DNA from: Salipiger profundus
GTDB taxonomy: Bacteria; Pseudomonadota; Alphaproteobacteria; Rhodobacterales; Rhodobacteraceae
Direction: 5' to 3'
Length of the DNA stretch: 64,000 nt
NCBI RefSeq assembly: GCF_001969385.1
Contig: NZ_CP014796.1
Location: 2,001,501-2,065,500 of the forward strand
Shown here: piece by piece, positions 27,525 to 45,611 of the stretch
Numbering within the stretch: position 1 is the stretch's first letter
How the letters are laid out: each line of letters begins with the position of its first letter
The notes under the pieces: generated by a model
What the model saw: the letters and a program-made list of their open reading frames with translations, nothing else
The model's database searches: none
What the model was told of the DNA's origin: nothing
Program-made: the position numbers and the translations under genes

Positions 27525-27716
27525 ATGGCCAATCCCATTCAGTTCATTCAGCAGACCCGCGCCGAGGTCTCCAAGATCGTCTGGCCGACGCGCCGCGAGG
27601 TCATCCTCACGACGATCACCGTCTTCATCATGGCGGCCCTCACGGCAGTGTTCTTCGCGCTGGTCGACATCCTGATCCGGAGCGGCCTGCAGGGCCTGCT
27701 GTCGTTCTTCGGCTGA
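27525..27716 (+). CDS. secE: preprotein translocase subunit SecE
   Basis: A 63-residue single-helix subunit that clamps SecY. The amphipathic segment RAEVSKIVWPTRREVILTT precedes one transmembrane helix (about 30-52), the usual short alphaproteobacterial form. Followed by nusG after 207 bp, with a 9-bp-stem hairpin (CCTCTGCCC/GGGCAGAGG, 27734-27764) without T-run in between. Confidence 0.95.
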   Translation: MANPIQFIQQTRAEVSKIVWPTRREVILTTITVFIMAALTAVFFALVDILIRSGLQGLLSFFG

Positions 27717-27923
27717 ACCCGGGCGTCACGGCGCCTCTGCCCCTTGAAATGAACAGGGCAGAGGGGTAGGGGACGTTCAGACTTTCCTCAGGCGGGCGTG
27801 CAGCGATTCGAGTTGCACGCCGGTTTTCGTTTGGGGCATGTGATGTTTCGAAGCGGCGCGAAGGCGTCGCACGAAACAGGAAATGACCGGCCAAGGCCGG
27901 CGAACGGTTTGAAGAGGGGCCAG

Positions 27924-28457
27924 ATGGCGAAGCGGTGGTACTCGGTCAGCGTTCTGTCGAACTTCGAGAAGAAGATCGCGGAGCAGATCCGGCAATCTGT
28001 CGAAGAGCAGGGGCTGGAGGACCAGATCGACGAGGTTCTCGTTCCGACCGAAGAGGTCATCGAGGTGCGTCGCGGCAAGAAGGTGACCTCCGAGCGCCGC
28101 TTCATGCCGGGCTACGTGCTGGTTCACATGGAGATGTCGGACCGGGGGTATCACCTGGTCAACTCCATCAACCGCGTGACCGGCTTCCTCGGGCCGCAGG
28201 GCCGGCCGATGCCGATGCGTGACGCCGAGGTCGAGGCGATCCTCGGCCGCGTTCAGGAGAACGAAGAGGCGCCGCGCACGCTCATCCACTTCGAGGTGGG
28301 CGAGAAGGTCAAGGTCAACGATGGTCCCTTCGAGGGCTTCGACGGCATGGTCGAGGGTGTCGACGACGACAACCAGCGCCTGCGTGTGTCGGTGTCGATC
28401 TTCGGCCGGGAAACCCCGGTCGAGCTGGAATTCACCCAGGTCTCGAAGGAGGCCTGA
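27924..28457 (+). CDS. nusG: transcription termination/antitermination factor NusG
   Basis: Binds RNA polymerase and links it to Rho or the ribosome. 177 residues: an N-terminal NGN domain (MAKRWYSVSVLSNFEKKIAE) and a C-terminal KOW domain (GEKVKVNDGPFEGFDGMVEG). ATG 27924 follows GAGGGG; the open frame upstream has no NusG-like sequence. Confidence 0.97.
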   Translation: MAKRWYSVSVLSNFEKKIAEQIRQSVEEQGLEDQIDEVLVPTEEVIEVRRGKKVTSERRFMPGYVLVHMEMSDRGYHLVNSINRVTGFLGPQGRPMPMRDAEVEAILGRVQENEEAPRTLIHFEVGEKVKVNDGPFEGFDGMVEGVDDDNQRLRVSVSIFGRETPVELEFTQVSKEA

Positions 28458-28618
28458 GGCGAGGGGCGGGTCCGACCCGTCCTGCGGCCGAAGCGCCGCG
28501 CACACGTGGGAGGCAGGGTCATCGCGATGACCGGTCTGACCACGCAACATGGGCGGGGCAACCCGCCTGAACCGGCCCCGAGGACGCGTCCGAGGGGTGT
28601 TGAAAAAGGAGACAGCCG

Positions 28619-29068
28619 ATGGCCAAGAAGCTTGCCGGCAAGATGAAGCTGCAGATCCCTGCAGGCAAAGCCAACCCGTCGCCGCCCGTGGGCCCCGCCC
28701 TGGGTCAGCGCGGCATCAACATCATGGAATTCTGCAAGGCGTTCAACGCCAAGACGCAGGAAATGGAGCCCGGCGCTCCGTGCCCGACCGAGATCACCTA
28801 CTATCAGGACAAGTCCTTCACGATGGACATCAAGACGCCGCCCGCGTCTTACTACCTGAAGAAGGCTGCCGGCATGAAGCCCGTGGGCAAGCGCAACCGT
28901 CCCCGCGGTGCCGAGAACCCGGGCCGTGAGACCGTCGCTACCGTCACCACCAAGCAGGTGCGCGAGATCGCAGAGGCCAAGATGAAGGACCTCTCGGCCA
29001 ACGATATCGAGTCGGCAATGCAGATCATCCTTGGCTCCGCCAAGTCCATGGGCATCGAGGTGAAGTAA
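28619..29068 (+). CDS. rplK: 50S ribosomal protein L11 (uL11)
   Basis: Part of the GTPase-associated centre with 23S rRNA and the L7/L12 stalk. 149 residues, starting [20 protein letters not shown] with the [15 protein letters not shown] signature. A few residues longer than the E. coli protein, through a basic loop ([13 protein letters not shown]) and C-terminus. Its stop overlaps the rplA start (TAATG). Confidence 0.97.
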   Translation: MAKKLAGKMKLQIPAGKANPSPPVGPALGQRGINIMEFCKAFNAKTQEMEPGAPCPTEITYYQDKSFTMDIKTPPASYYLKKAAGMKPVGKRNRPRGAENPGRETVATVTTKQVREIAEAKMKDLSANDIESAMQIILGSAKSMGIEVK

Positions 29069-29766
29069 TGGCAAAGCTCGGAAAACGCACCCGCGCCGTC
29101 CGCGAAGCCTTCGCCGGCAAGGAAGACCTGACCGTCGAAGAAGCCGTCTCGCTGATCAAGTCGAACGCCAGCGCGAAATTCGACGAGACCGTCGAGATCG
29201 CCATGAACCTCGGCGTCGACACCCGTCACGCCGACCAGATGGTCCGTGGCGTGATCGGCCTGCCGAACGGCACCGGCAAGACCGTCCGCGTCGCCGTCTT
29301 CGCACGTGGTCCCAAGGCTGAAGAAGCCCAGGCCGCTGGCGCGGACATCGTCGGCGCCGAAGACCTGATGGAGACCATCCAGGGCGGCACCATCGAGTTC
29401 GATCGCTGCATCGCGACCCCGGACATGATGCCGGTCGTCGGCCGTCTCGGCAAGATCCTCGGCCCGCGCAACCTGATGCCGAACCCCAAGGTCGGCACGG
29501 TGACGATGGACGTGGCCCAGGCCGTCAAGGACGCCAAGGGTGGCCAGGTCCAGTTCCGCGCCGAAAAGGGCGGTGTGGTCCACGCCGGTGTCGGCAAGGT
29601 CTCGTTCGACGAGGCGAAGCTGGTCGAGAACATCCGTGCCTTCATCAGCGCGGTGTCCAAGGCCAAGCCGGCCGGTGCCAAGGGTACCTACATGAAGCGC
29701 ATCTCGCTCAGCTCGACCATGGGCCCGGGCGTGACCGTCGACGTGGCGGCCGCTTCCGCCGAGTGA
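29068..29766 (+). CDS. rplA: 50S ribosomal protein L1 (uL1)
   Basis: Forms the L1 stalk at the E site and, in E. coli, represses its own operon by binding the mRNA leader. 232 residues with the [20 protein letters not shown] segment and [20 protein letters not shown] signature. Translationally coupled to rplK. A terminator follows, so rplKA is separated from rplJL. Confidence 0.97.
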   Translation: MAKLGKRTRAVREAFAGKEDLTVEEAVSLIKSNASAKFDETVEIAMNLGVDTRHADQMVRGVIGLPNGTGKTVRVAVFARGPKAEEAQAAGADIVGAEDLMETIQGGTIEFDRCIATPDMMPVVGRLGKILGPRNLMPNPKVGTVTMDVAQAVKDAKGGQVQFRAEKGGVVHAGVGKVSFDEAKLVENIRAFISAVSKAKPAGAKGTYMKRISLSSTMGPGVTVDVAAASAE

Positions 29767-29789
29767 TCCTCGGAACGACGTGATTTCGG

Positions 29790-29820
29790 AAAGGGCGGTC
29801 CCGAGGGGCCGCCCTTTCTG
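29790..29820. terminator. terminator between rplA and the DUF2798 gene
   Basis: AAAGGGCGG (29790-29798) pairs with CCGCCCTTT (29809-29817). A and T runs on both sides let it serve rplA on the plus strand and the DUF2798 gene on the minus strand. Confidence 0.8.
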
Positions 29821-29839
29821 CGTTTATCGGTGGGCGCGC

Positions 29840-30097
29840 TCAATATCGTGCCGTCGATGCAAGTCGTTGCACGTGCCGTGCCATCCAGAACGCGGTTGGG
29901 CCGACGAGCATGGACAGCACGAATGCGATGGGCCAGGCCGTCGCAAATCGCAGCATCCACTGCGCCACCCAGCCGGGCGCGAACCCCGAGGGCAGGGCGG
30001 TGAAGGTGCCGGTCATCAGGAAGGCCATCATGCAGGAAATGAACACCTGAGCGAGAATGACGGTGATTTTCGTGGGTGGGGTCGGTGGCGGTCTCAT
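29840..30097 (-). CDS. DUF2798-like small membrane protein
   Basis: An 85-residue protein with two transmembrane helices (ITVILAQVFISCMMAFLMTG and MLRFATAWPIAFVLSMLVGP) and the GF-x(n)-W-x(n)-AWPIAF-x(n)-GP pattern of DUF2798 proteins. ATG 30097 has GGAGA eight bases upstream. It lies antisense in the gap between rplA and rplJ, where most bacteria have only a leader. Function unknown. Confidence 0.78.
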   Translation of the reverse strand: MRPPPTPPTKITVILAQVFISCMMAFLMTGTFTALPSGFAPGWVAQWMLRFATAWPIAFVLSMLVGPTAFWMARHVQRLASTARY

Positions 30098-30345
30098 GCC
30101 GTTGGTCTCCGTATGGTGTACGCGGGGATGCGGGGAAGACCGGGAAGCCTCGGATCCAGCGCAGCCCCGGCTTGATTGCAGGGTGCGCCGCGGGTTCGAG
30201 GATCGACTAACTCCCGCTTGCGGTGGAAGCGGGGGCCGGGATAACCGAACCGGCCAGACGTTTTTCGGCCTGCTCCGGGTAGGCCGGTTCCGGCCGCCGG
30301 TCAAGCGGCGGAAGGGCGCAGCGGGTGATCGTGCAGAAAAAGGGC

Positions 30346-30374
30346 TTGCATCAATTCGCCATGGAGCCTAAGAG
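30346..30374 (+). promoter_or_regulatory. possible promoter of rplJ-rplL-rpoBC and L10 leader
   Basis: TTGCAT (30346-30351), 17 bp, TAAGAG (30369-30374), GC-rich after it. The following 230-base leader holds hairpins such as GGACG/CGTCC (about 30414-30426) and could be the site of L10-L12 autoregulation known in E. coli. No gene is seen on the plus strand in 30098-30601. Confidence 0.45.
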
Positions 30375-30601
30375 GCCCTCCTGTCCGGCATGGCGCTTCG
30401 CGTTCCTGTCCGGACGATTCGTCCGAGACGGTGGGTTGGAGCAATCCAATAATTCCTGCCTGAGACGGGAAGAGACATACGTACCGGACTCTACGTGTTC
30501 CGGCGACGCGATGCGACGACCCGATTTCGGACCTTTGCGGCCGGGGAGACCCGGTCATAACGAGCCGGAGGGGTCGCCCCTCCATCAACTGGAGTAAAAC
30601 T

Positions 30602-31120
30602 GTGGATAGAGCCCAGAAAGAGAAAGTGGTCGAGGAACTCGGCCAGATCTTCGAAAGCTCTGGCGTCGTGGTGGTTTCCCGCTACGAGGGTCTCACGGTT
30701 GCCGAGATGACGGACCTGCGGGCGCGCGCAAGCGCGGCCGAAAGCCAGGTTCGCGTCGCCAAGAACAGGCTCGCCAAGATCGCCCTCGAAGGAACGCCGA
30801 GCGCAAGCATCGCCGACTTCCTTGAAGGCATGACGGTTCTCACCTTCTCCGAAGACCCCGTGGCAGCAGCCAAGGTGGTCGAGGATTTCGCCAAGGACAA
30901 CAAGAAGTTTGAAATCCTTGGCGGGACCATGGGCGGTGAGCACCTGGACCGGGCCGGTGTCGAGGCCGTGTCGAAAATGCCGTCGCGTGATGAACTCATC
31001 TCGCAGATCGTCGGCTGCATCGGCGCACCCGCATCGAACATCGCCGGCGCGATTGGCGCACCTGCTTCGAACATCGCTTCCATCCTTTCCACGATCGAGG
31101 AAAAGGCTGAAGCGGCGTAA
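30602..31120 (+). CDS. rplJ: 50S ribosomal protein L10 (uL10)
   Basis: Base of the L7/L12 stalk. 172 residues from a GTG start with GGAG upstream: [20 protein letters not shown], then [11 protein letters not shown] and LGGTMGG. The C-terminal helix that binds L12 dimers is present ([14 protein letters not shown]). A nine-residue unit, IGAPASNIA, occurs twice in tandem near the end. Confidence 0.96.
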   Translation: MDRAQKEKVVEELGQIFESSGVVVVSRYEGLTVAEMTDLRARASAAESQVRVAKNRLAKIALEGTPSASIADFLEGMTVLTFSEDPVAAAKVVEDFAKDNKKFEILGGTMGGEHLDRAGVEAVSKMPSRDELISQIVGCIGAPASNIAGAIGAPASNIASILSTIEEKAEAA

Positions 31121-31194
31121 CGCGCAGTCAAGAGACACTCGTGGGGTTGCACAACCACACGTTGGAACACATCTAGAGATACGGAAAACGCAAA

Positions 31195-31575
31195 ATGGCT
31201 GATCTTAAAGCACTTGCAGAGCAAATCGTCGGTCTGACGCTGCTCGAAGCCCAGGAACTGAAAACCATCCTCAAGGACGAGTACGGCATCGAGCCCGCAT
31301 CCGGCGGCGCTGTCATGATGGCCGGCCCCGCAGGCGACGCCGGTGGCGAAGCCGCAGAGGAGCAGACCGAATTCGACGTGATCCTCAAGTCGGCAGGCGA
31401 CAAGAAGATCAACGTGATCAAGGAAGTCCGCGGCATCACCGGCCTCGGCCTCAAGGAAGCCAAGGAGCTGGTGGAAGCCGGCGGCAAGGCGATCAAAGAG
31501 GGCGTCGCAAAGGACGAAGCCGAAGAGATCAAGAAGAAGCTCGAAGAAGCAGGCGCCGAAGTCGAGCTCAAGTAA
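31195..31575 (+). CDS. rplL: 50S ribosomal protein L7/L12 (bL12)
   Basis: Acidic stalk protein that recruits translation GTPases. 126 residues: N-terminal dimerisation helices, an Ala/Gly hinge (about 38-55), and the C-terminal domain [14 protein letters not shown] start with [20 protein letters not shown]. It follows rplJ by 74 bp in the same transcript. Confidence 0.97.
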   Translation: MADLKALAEQIVGLTLLEAQELKTILKDEYGIEPASGGAVMMAGPAGDAGGEAAEEQTEFDVILKSAGDKKINVIKEVRGITGLGLKEAKELVEAGGKAIKEGVAKDEAEEIKKKLEEAGAEVELK

Positions 31576-31615
31576 TCGCGTCCGGTGCGCTTGCACCATA
31601 CGTGATCGCAATTCA

Positions 31616-31684
31616 GGCTGGGTCCGGGCTTTCCCGGGCCCAGCCGAACCCGTCTCAGAGAGGCCCTTTTTGCAAGGGCTTTTC
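31616..31684 (+). terminator. attenuator-like hairpins between rplL and rpoB
   Basis: First hairpin: GGCTGGGTCCGGG (31616-31628) with CCCGGGCCCAGCC (31633-31645). Second: GCCCTT (31663-31668) with AAGGGC (31674-31679), then TTTTC. Partial termination here is known in E. coli and sets the L12 : RNA polymerase ratio; the same is inferred. Confidence 0.7.
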
Positions 31685-31823
31685 TCAGGCGAGTTCCAAG
31701 GATCGGGAGGCCTCTGGTGGGACAGGGGCCAGGAATGGATCGGAACCGTCGTCTCGGATGGATGTGCCGCTGGTGCCCGACAGCGCGCATGTCCGGTGAG
31801 AAGCTGAAAAGGTGACAAACCTC

Positions 31824-35960
<4,137 letters not shown>

Positions 35961-35962
35961 CG

Positions 35963-36021
35963 AAGAATTTTCGCCCGAAAATTCTTTCGCCCGGGATTTT
36001 TCGACCAGAAAAATCCCGGGC
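35963..36021 (+). other. two strong hairpins in the rpoB-rpoC spacer
   Basis: Hairpin 1: AAGAATTTTC (35963-35972), GCCC loop, GAAAATTCTT (35977-35986). Hairpin 2: a 13-bp perfect stem GCCCGGGATTTTT (35989-36001) with AAAAATCCCGGGC (36009-36021) around a 7-nt loop. Neither ends in a plain T-run. They start three bases after the rpoB stop; an RNA processing or pausing role is possible. Confidence 0.85.
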
Positions 36022-36055
36022 CTCTCCCGACGCACCCTGATGCAAAGGTTTTGAC

Positions 36056-40312
<4,257 letters not shown>

Positions 40313-40342
40313 GGTCGCCGGCCTTTCCATGAAAATCGAAAG

Positions 40343-40373
40343 CGCCCCCGCAGAAATGCGGGGGCGTTTTTCT
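40343..40373 (+). terminator. Rho-independent terminator after rpoC
   Basis: CGCCCCCGC (40343-40351), AGAAAT loop, GCGGGGGCG (40358-40366), then TTTTTCTT. Confidence 0.93.
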
Positions 40374-40475
40374 TGTGGAAGAGCGTTTGGCACGTCCCCG
40401 GCCAACTGCACCACATCATATGTGGGCGAATGAACGGGCTTGGCCCCTCGGCGCAGCAGGGCTAACGATTGTGCC

Positions 40476-41381
40476 ATGAAGACACGGTCCGACAACGCGC
40501 AGGGCGCGCTCCTGATGATGGCGTCCATGGCGTCCTTCACCTTCAACGACGCCTGTATCAAGGCGATCGGCGAGGCCATGCCGCTGCCGCAGATCCTGGT
40601 CCTGCGCGGCAGTCTCGCGAGCGCGTTCATCGCGTTGCTCGCCTGGCGCCTCGGGTCGCTCCGGGCGTCGCTGCCGGCCGGGGACCGGCGACTGGTCCTG
40701 ATGCGTGCCGCGGCCGAGGTCGGGGGCACGTTCTTCTTCCTGACCGCCCTGCGGCACATGCCGCTCGCCAATGTCACCGCGCTGCTTCAGATGCTGCCGC
40801 TGACGCTCGCGCTCGGCTCTGCCGTCTTCTTCGCGGAGCCGGTCGGCTGGCGGCGCTGGGTCGCCATCGGGCTGGGGTTCGTCGGGATGCTTCTCATCGT
40901 CCGCCCCGGCACCGAGGGCTTCTCACTTTACTCGGTTTATGCGCTCGTGGCGGTGGCATGCGTGACCATGCGGGACCTCGTGACCCGCCGGATGTCGGCA
41001 GTGACGCCATCGCTGATGGTCACGCTGGTCTCGTCTCTCGCGGTGGTGCTCTTCGGCGCCGTGACGTCGGTGGGCGAGAGTTGGGTGCCGCTGACACCCA
41101 CGCTCGCGGCGCTGATCGCAGGGTCGGCGGTCTTCGTGATCTCGGGATACACGCTGTCGGTGCTGGTCATGCGCAAGGGCGACGTGAGCTTCATCGCGCC
41201 GTTCCGCTACACCGGCCTGATCTGGGCGCTGCTGCTCGGCGCTCTGGTCTTCGGCGACTGGCCGGTGCCGCTGACCCTGTGCGGTGCGGCGCTGATCGTG
41301 GCGACCGGCTCCTATACGCTCTGGCGGGAAAGCCAGCTGCGGCGCCGCGCCATGGCTCAGGCGAAGATGCGCCGGACCTGA
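40476..41381 (+). CDS. EamA/DMT-superfamily transporter
   Basis: A 301-residue inner-membrane protein with about ten transmembrane segments and two EamA repeats (RGSLASAFIALLAWRLG; AIGLGFVGMLLIVRPGTEGF). ATG 40476 was chosen because the helix starts soon after it. It is sandwiched between the rpoC terminator and a convergent gene whose 3' end it overlaps by 25 bp. Substrate unknown. Confidence 0.87.
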   Translation: MKTRSDNAQGALLMMASMASFTFNDACIKAIGEAMPLPQILVLRGSLASAFIALLAWRLGSLRASLPAGDRRLVLMRAAAEVGGTFFFLTALRHMPLANVTALLQMLPLTLALGSAVFFAEPVGWRRWVAIGLGFVGMLLIVRPGTEGFSLYSVYALVAVACVTMRDLVTRRMSAVTPSLMVTLVSSLAVVLFGAVTSVGESWVPLTPTLAALIAGSAVFVISGYTLSVLVMRKGDVSFIAPFRYTGLIWALLLGALVFGDWPVPLTLCGAALIVATGSYTLWRESQLRRRAMAQAKMRRT

Positions 41382-42157
41382 TCCGCGTCGATCGCGAAAC
41401 GCTCGCGCAACAGCGCCTCGGCGGTCGTGTCGAGGCGGGGCAGGGCGGCTGGTTTCACGTGTGACTTCTGGCGCGAGTCGTTGTGGTCGTTGTGCCCCCG
41501 GACATACATCGGACGGTCGGTGAATGTGACGGTGGGCATGAAGCGCAGGATCTTGTTGTGCCCGAAGTTCATGATGGTCTGCTTCACGCCGGGCTTCACC
41601 GCCATCGCCTGCGCGACGCCCCAGAACGGCGTGACGGTTTCCTCGCCGCAGAGCCCCTCGGCGTCGGGTCGGGCCACGTAGCCGCGGTTCCAGTCGTAGC
41701 CCACGAGCCGGTGTTTCGCGCGCAGCGCCGAGGTGTCGAGCGCGGCTTCCCGCAGGGTCTCGACGAAGTCGACGGCGACGGCGTCGTCATCGTCGTGGCG
41801 GAACTGCAGGCAGGGGCGGTCCATGTCGCGGGCGGCGTTGATGACCTCCTGGCAGACCGCCCTGTGCGGCCCGGGGGGACGGCTTACGACCCGTGCCTGC
41901 GGGAGGTCCGACAGCAGCGCTTCGAGCCGGTCGCGGTAGCGGGCGGGCAGGGAGGTTCCGGTGAGCACGAGGAAGACAAAGTCCCGGTCGGTCTGGGCGC
42001 GCAGCCCGGGCAGGCAGATCGCCTCGAAATGGCGGAACCGCTCCTCCAGCCGGGCCGGGGCATAGAGATACGCCTCGCGTGCCGTGGTGTCGTCATGTTC
42101 GACCTGGAAACCGCCCTGAGCCGGGTAGGAAAAGCGGCAGAACCCGATGACTTGCAT
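41357..42157 (-). CDS. putative rhamnosyltransferase-like glycosyltransferase
   Basis: A 266-residue cytoplasmic protein resembling the PF11316 'putative rhamnosyl transferase' group. Features: RFSYPAQGGFQVEH at the start, FEAICLPGLRAQTDRDFVFL, and an acidic QFRHDDDDAVAVDF motif (about residues 118-131) that could bind metal-nucleotide sugar. ATG 42157 is preferred over 42199. It is divergent from the str operon, with its start 75 bp from the rpsL -35. Acceptor and sugar are unknown. Confidence 0.75.
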   Translation of the reverse strand: MQVIGFCRFSYPAQGGFQVEHDDTTAREAYLYAPARLEERFRHFEAICLPGLRAQTDRDFVFLVLTGTSLPARYRDRLEALLSDLPQARVVSRPPGPHRAVCQEVINAARDMDRPCLQFRHDDDDAVAVDFVETLREAALDTSALRAKHRLVGYDWNRGYVARPDAEGLCGEETVTPFWGVAQAMAVKPGVKQTIMNFGHNKILRFMPTVTFTDRPMYVRGHNDHNDSRQKSHVKPAALPRLDTTAEALLRERFAIDADQVRRIFA

Positions 42158-42231
42158 TGCCGCGCCTCCTCTGGAAAACAGGCACCTCATGCATTGCACC
42201 GCCGTCAGTTCGAGACAAGGGGCGGCTCATG

Positions 42232-42260
42232 TTGACAAGCCCCGCGACTCCCCCTATACG
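42232..42260 (+). promoter_or_regulatory. promoter of the str operon (rpsL-rpsG-fusA-tuf)
   Basis: TTGACA (42232-42237), 17 bp, TATACG (42255-42260), then CGCC. A GANTC site (GACTC, 42246-42250) lies in the spacer. A 265-base leader follows with a hairpin GTTCCT/AGGAAC (about 42364-42379); no gene is seen in it. Confidence 0.8.
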
Positions 42261-42525
42261 CGCCATCAATTCGCCGAAGGCCTTAGTGCGTCCGGCGTGT
42301 TCTACAGTACTAAAGCGGTCAAGATCCGGGCCCTGTGCCCCGATCCTCTGGACACCCACCGCGTCGTTCCTTGCGAGGAACGGAGCGGTGCTTTGCGTCG
42401 TCTCTGGCCGCCGGCAAGAGAAGATGCTCGCCGGTGACCTGCGGACGCGCAGGGCGCCTTGAAAATGAACCCGCACGGGAACCCCCGTGCAGCACATATG
42501 TGAGAAACACGGGGAAAGAGACCCA

Positions 42526-42897
42526 ATGCCCACGATCCAGCAGCTGATCCGCAAGCCGCGGCAGCCCAAAGTCAAGCGTTCGAAGTCGATGCACCTGCAG
42601 GAATGCCCGCAGAAGCGTGGCGTCTGCACGCGCGTTTACACCACCACCCCGAAGAAGCCGAACTCGGCTATGCGTAAGGTCGCCAAGGTGCGCCTGACCA
42701 ACGGCTTCGAGGTGATCAGCTACATTCCCGGCGAAAGCCACAACCTGCAGGAGCACTCGGTCGTGCTCATCCGTGGCGGCCGTGTGAAAGACCTTCCCGG
42801 CGTTCGCTACCACATCCTGCGCGGTGTGCTGGATACGCAGGGCGTCAAGGATCGGAAGCAGCGCCGCTCGAAGTATGGCGCGAAGCGTCCCAAGTAA
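42526..42897 (+). CDS. rpsL: 30S ribosomal protein S12 (uS12)
   Basis: Decoding-centre protein. 123 residues starting [20 protein letters not shown], with the [13 protein letters not shown] loop carrying the streptomycin-site lysine (wild-type PKKPNSA form) and the second loop [13 protein letters not shown] also in sensitive form. First gene of the str operon. Confidence 0.98.
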   Translation: MPTIQQLIRKPRQPKVKRSKSMHLQECPQKRGVCTRVYTTTPKKPNSAMRKVAKVRLTNGFEVISYIPGESHNLQEHSVVLIRGGRVKDLPGVRYHILRGVLDTQGVKDRKQRRSKYGAKRPK

Positions 42898-43380
<483 letters not shown>

Positions 43381-43401
43381 GCCCAGGAAAGGCAGTCCAT
43401 C

Positions 43402-45525
43402 ATGGCACGCGATTACCCCCTCGAGCGTTACCGCAACTTCGGGATCATGGCCCACATCGACGCGGGCAAGACCACGACCACGGAACGCATCCTCTTCTAC
43501 ACCGGCCGGTCGCACAAGATCGGCGAAGTCCACGACGGCGCCGCCACGATGGACTGGATGGAGCAGGAGCAGGAACGCGGCATCACCATCACCTCGGCCG
43601 CCACGACCACCTTCTGGCAGTGGCAGGAAGATCCGACCGCCGAGGGTACGGATGACACCAAGTTCCGCTACAACATCATCGACACGCCCGGCCACGTCGA
43701 CTTCACCATCGAAGTCGAGCGTTCGCTGGCCGTGCTCGACGGTGCCGTGGCGCTGCTCGACGGCAACGCCGGTGTCGAGCCGCAGACCGAAACGGTTTGG
43801 CGTCAGGCCGACCGCTACAAGGTTCCGCGTCTCGTCTTCGTGAACAAGATGGACAAGATCGGCGCCGACTTCTTCAACTGCGTCGAGATGATCAAGGACC
43901 GCACCGGTGCGATCCCGGTTCCGGTCAACTTCCCGATCGGTGCCGAGGACAAGCTCGAAGGCATCGTCGACCTCGTCACGATGGAAGAGTGGGTCTGGAA
44001 GGGTGAAGACCTGGGTGCCTCCTGGGTGCGCCAGCCGATCCGTGACGACCTGAAGGACCTCGCCGACGAGTGGCGCTCGCACCTGATCGAGCACGCGGTC
44101 GAGCAGGACGACGACGCGATGGAGGCCTACCTCGAGGGCGAAGAGCCCGACATCGCGACGCTGCGCAAGCTCATCCGCAAGGGTACGCTGTCGCTGTCCT
44201 TCGTGCCGGTTCTGGGTGGCTCCGCGTTCAAGAACAAGGGCGTCCAGCCGCTGCTCAACGCCGTGGTCGACTTCCTGCCGAGCCCGCTCGACGTGCCGCC
44301 CTACATGGGCTTCTCGCCGGACGACGAGACCGAGACCCGCAACATCGCGCGCCGTCCCGGTGACGAAGAGCCGTTCGCCGGCCTCGCGTTCAAGATCATG
44401 AACGACCCGTTCGTCGGCTCGCTGACGTTCACCCGCGTCTACTCGGGCATCCTCGAGAAGGGCGGCTCGGTCATGAACTCGACGAAGGGCAAGAAAGAGC
44501 GCATCGGTCGTATGATGATGATGCACTCGAACTCGCGCGAAGAGATCGATTGGGCCGGTTCCGGCGACATCATCGCCATCGCGGGCCTGAAAGAGACCAC
44601 CACGGGTGACACGCTCTGCGACTCGAACAAGCAGGTTGTCCTGGAAACCATGACCTTCCCCGATCCGGTCATCGAGATCGCGGTCGAGCCGAAAACCAAG
44701 GCCGACCAGGAGAAGATGTCGCAGGGTCTCCAGCGTCTTGCCGCCGAGGACCCGTCCTTCAAGGTCGAAACCGATCTCGAGTCGGGCCAGACCATCATGA
44801 AGGGCATGGGCGAACTTCACCTCGACATCCTCGTCGACCGCCTCAAGCGGGAGTTCAAGGTCGAGGCGAACATCGGCGCGCCGCAGGTGGCTTACCGCGA
44901 GACCATCGGTCACGAGATCGAGCACACCTACACCCACAAGAAGCAGTCGGGTGGTTCGGGTCAGTTCGCAGAGGTCAAGCTGGTCATCAGCCCCACAGAG
45001 CCGGGCGAAGGCTACTCGTTCGAGAGCAAGATCGTCGGCGGTGCCGTGCCCAAGGAATACATCCCGGGCGTGGAAAAGGGGATCAAGTCGGTGATGGACT
45101 CCGGTCCGCTCGCGGGCTTCCCGGTGATCGACTTCAAGGTCGCGCTGATCGACGGCAAGTACCACGACGTGGACTCCTCGGTTCTTGCGTTCGAGATCGC
45201 GTCGCGGATGGCCATGCGTGAAGGTCTTCGCAAGGCTGGCGCCAAGCTGCTCGAGCCGATGATGAAGGTCGAGGTGGTGACTCCGGAAGAGTACACCGGT
45301 TCGATCATCGGCGACCTGACCTCGCGTCGTGGTCAGGTGTCGGGTCAGGAACCGCGCGGCAACGCCGTGGCGATCCAGGCCTTCGTGCCGCTGGCGAACA
45401 TGTTCGGCTACATCAACAACCTGCGTTCGATGTCCTCGGGCCGCGCGCAGTTCACGATGCAGTTCGACCACTACGATCCGGTTCCGCAGAACATCTCGGA
45501 CGAGATCCAGGCGAAATACGCTTAA
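43402..45525 (+). CDS. fusA: elongation factor G
   Basis: Translocase GTPase, 707 residues. [16 protein letters not shown]-loop, RGITITSAA switch [18 protein letters not shown], followed by domains II-V (e.g. [18 protein letters not shown]). 21 bases after rpsG. Confidence 0.98.
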   Translation: MARDYPLERYRNFGIMAHIDAGKTTTTERILFYTGRSHKIGEVHDGAATMDWMEQEQERGITITSAATTTFWQWQEDPTAEGTDDTKFRYNIIDTPGHVDFTIEVERSLAVLDGAVALLDGNAGVEPQTETVWRQADRYKVPRLVFVNKMDKIGADFFNCVEMIKDRTGAIPVPVNFPIGAEDKLEGIVDLVTMEEWVWKGEDLGASWVRQPIRDDLKDLADEWRSHLIEHAVEQDDDAMEAYLEGEEPDIATLRKLIRKGTLSLSFVPVLGGSAFKNKGVQPLLNAVVDFLPSPLDVPPYMGFSPDDETETRNIARRPGDEEPFAGLAFKIMNDPFVGSLTFTRVYSGILEKGGSVMNSTKGKKERIGRMMMMHSNSREEIDWAGSGDIIAIAGLKETTTGDTLCDSNKQVVLETMTFPDPVIEIAVEPKTKADQEKMSQGLQRLAAEDPSFKVETDLESGQTIMKGMGELHLDILVDRLKREFKVEANIGAPQVAYRETIGHEIEHTYTHKKQSGGSGQFAEVKLVISPTEPGEGYSFESKIVGGAVPKEYIPGVEKGIKSVMDSGPLAGFPVIDFKVALIDGKYHDVDSSVLAFEIASRMAMREGLRKAGAKLLEPMMKVEVVTPEEYTGSIIGDLTSRRGQVSGQEPRGNAVAIQAFVPLANMFGYINNLRSMSSGRAQFTMQFDHYDPVPQNISDEIQAKYA

Positions 45526-45529
45526 GCCG

Positions 45530-45585
45530 GGTGGCGGGGGAAACCCCGCCCTACCCACCACCGTAGGGTGGGGTTTCCCCCCACC
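45530..45585. repeat. imperfect palindrome of the GTAGGGTGGG type between fusA and tuf2
   Basis: GGTGGCGGGGGAAACCCC... (45530-45554) is the near reverse complement of GTAGGGTGGGGTTTCCCCCC (45563 on, to 45585). A second element sharing GTAGGGTGGG follows rplR at 57945. Both sit in intergenic gaps of translation operons and resemble short interspersed palindromes. Confidence 0.75.
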
Positions 45586-45611
45586 ATCCGACAGAAAAAG
45601 GAGCCTATAGC

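Noticed and set aside
27341..27769. 142-codon plus-strand frame across secE
   Set aside because: It overlaps secE in another frame, lacks a Shine-Dalgarno and crosses the secE promoter.
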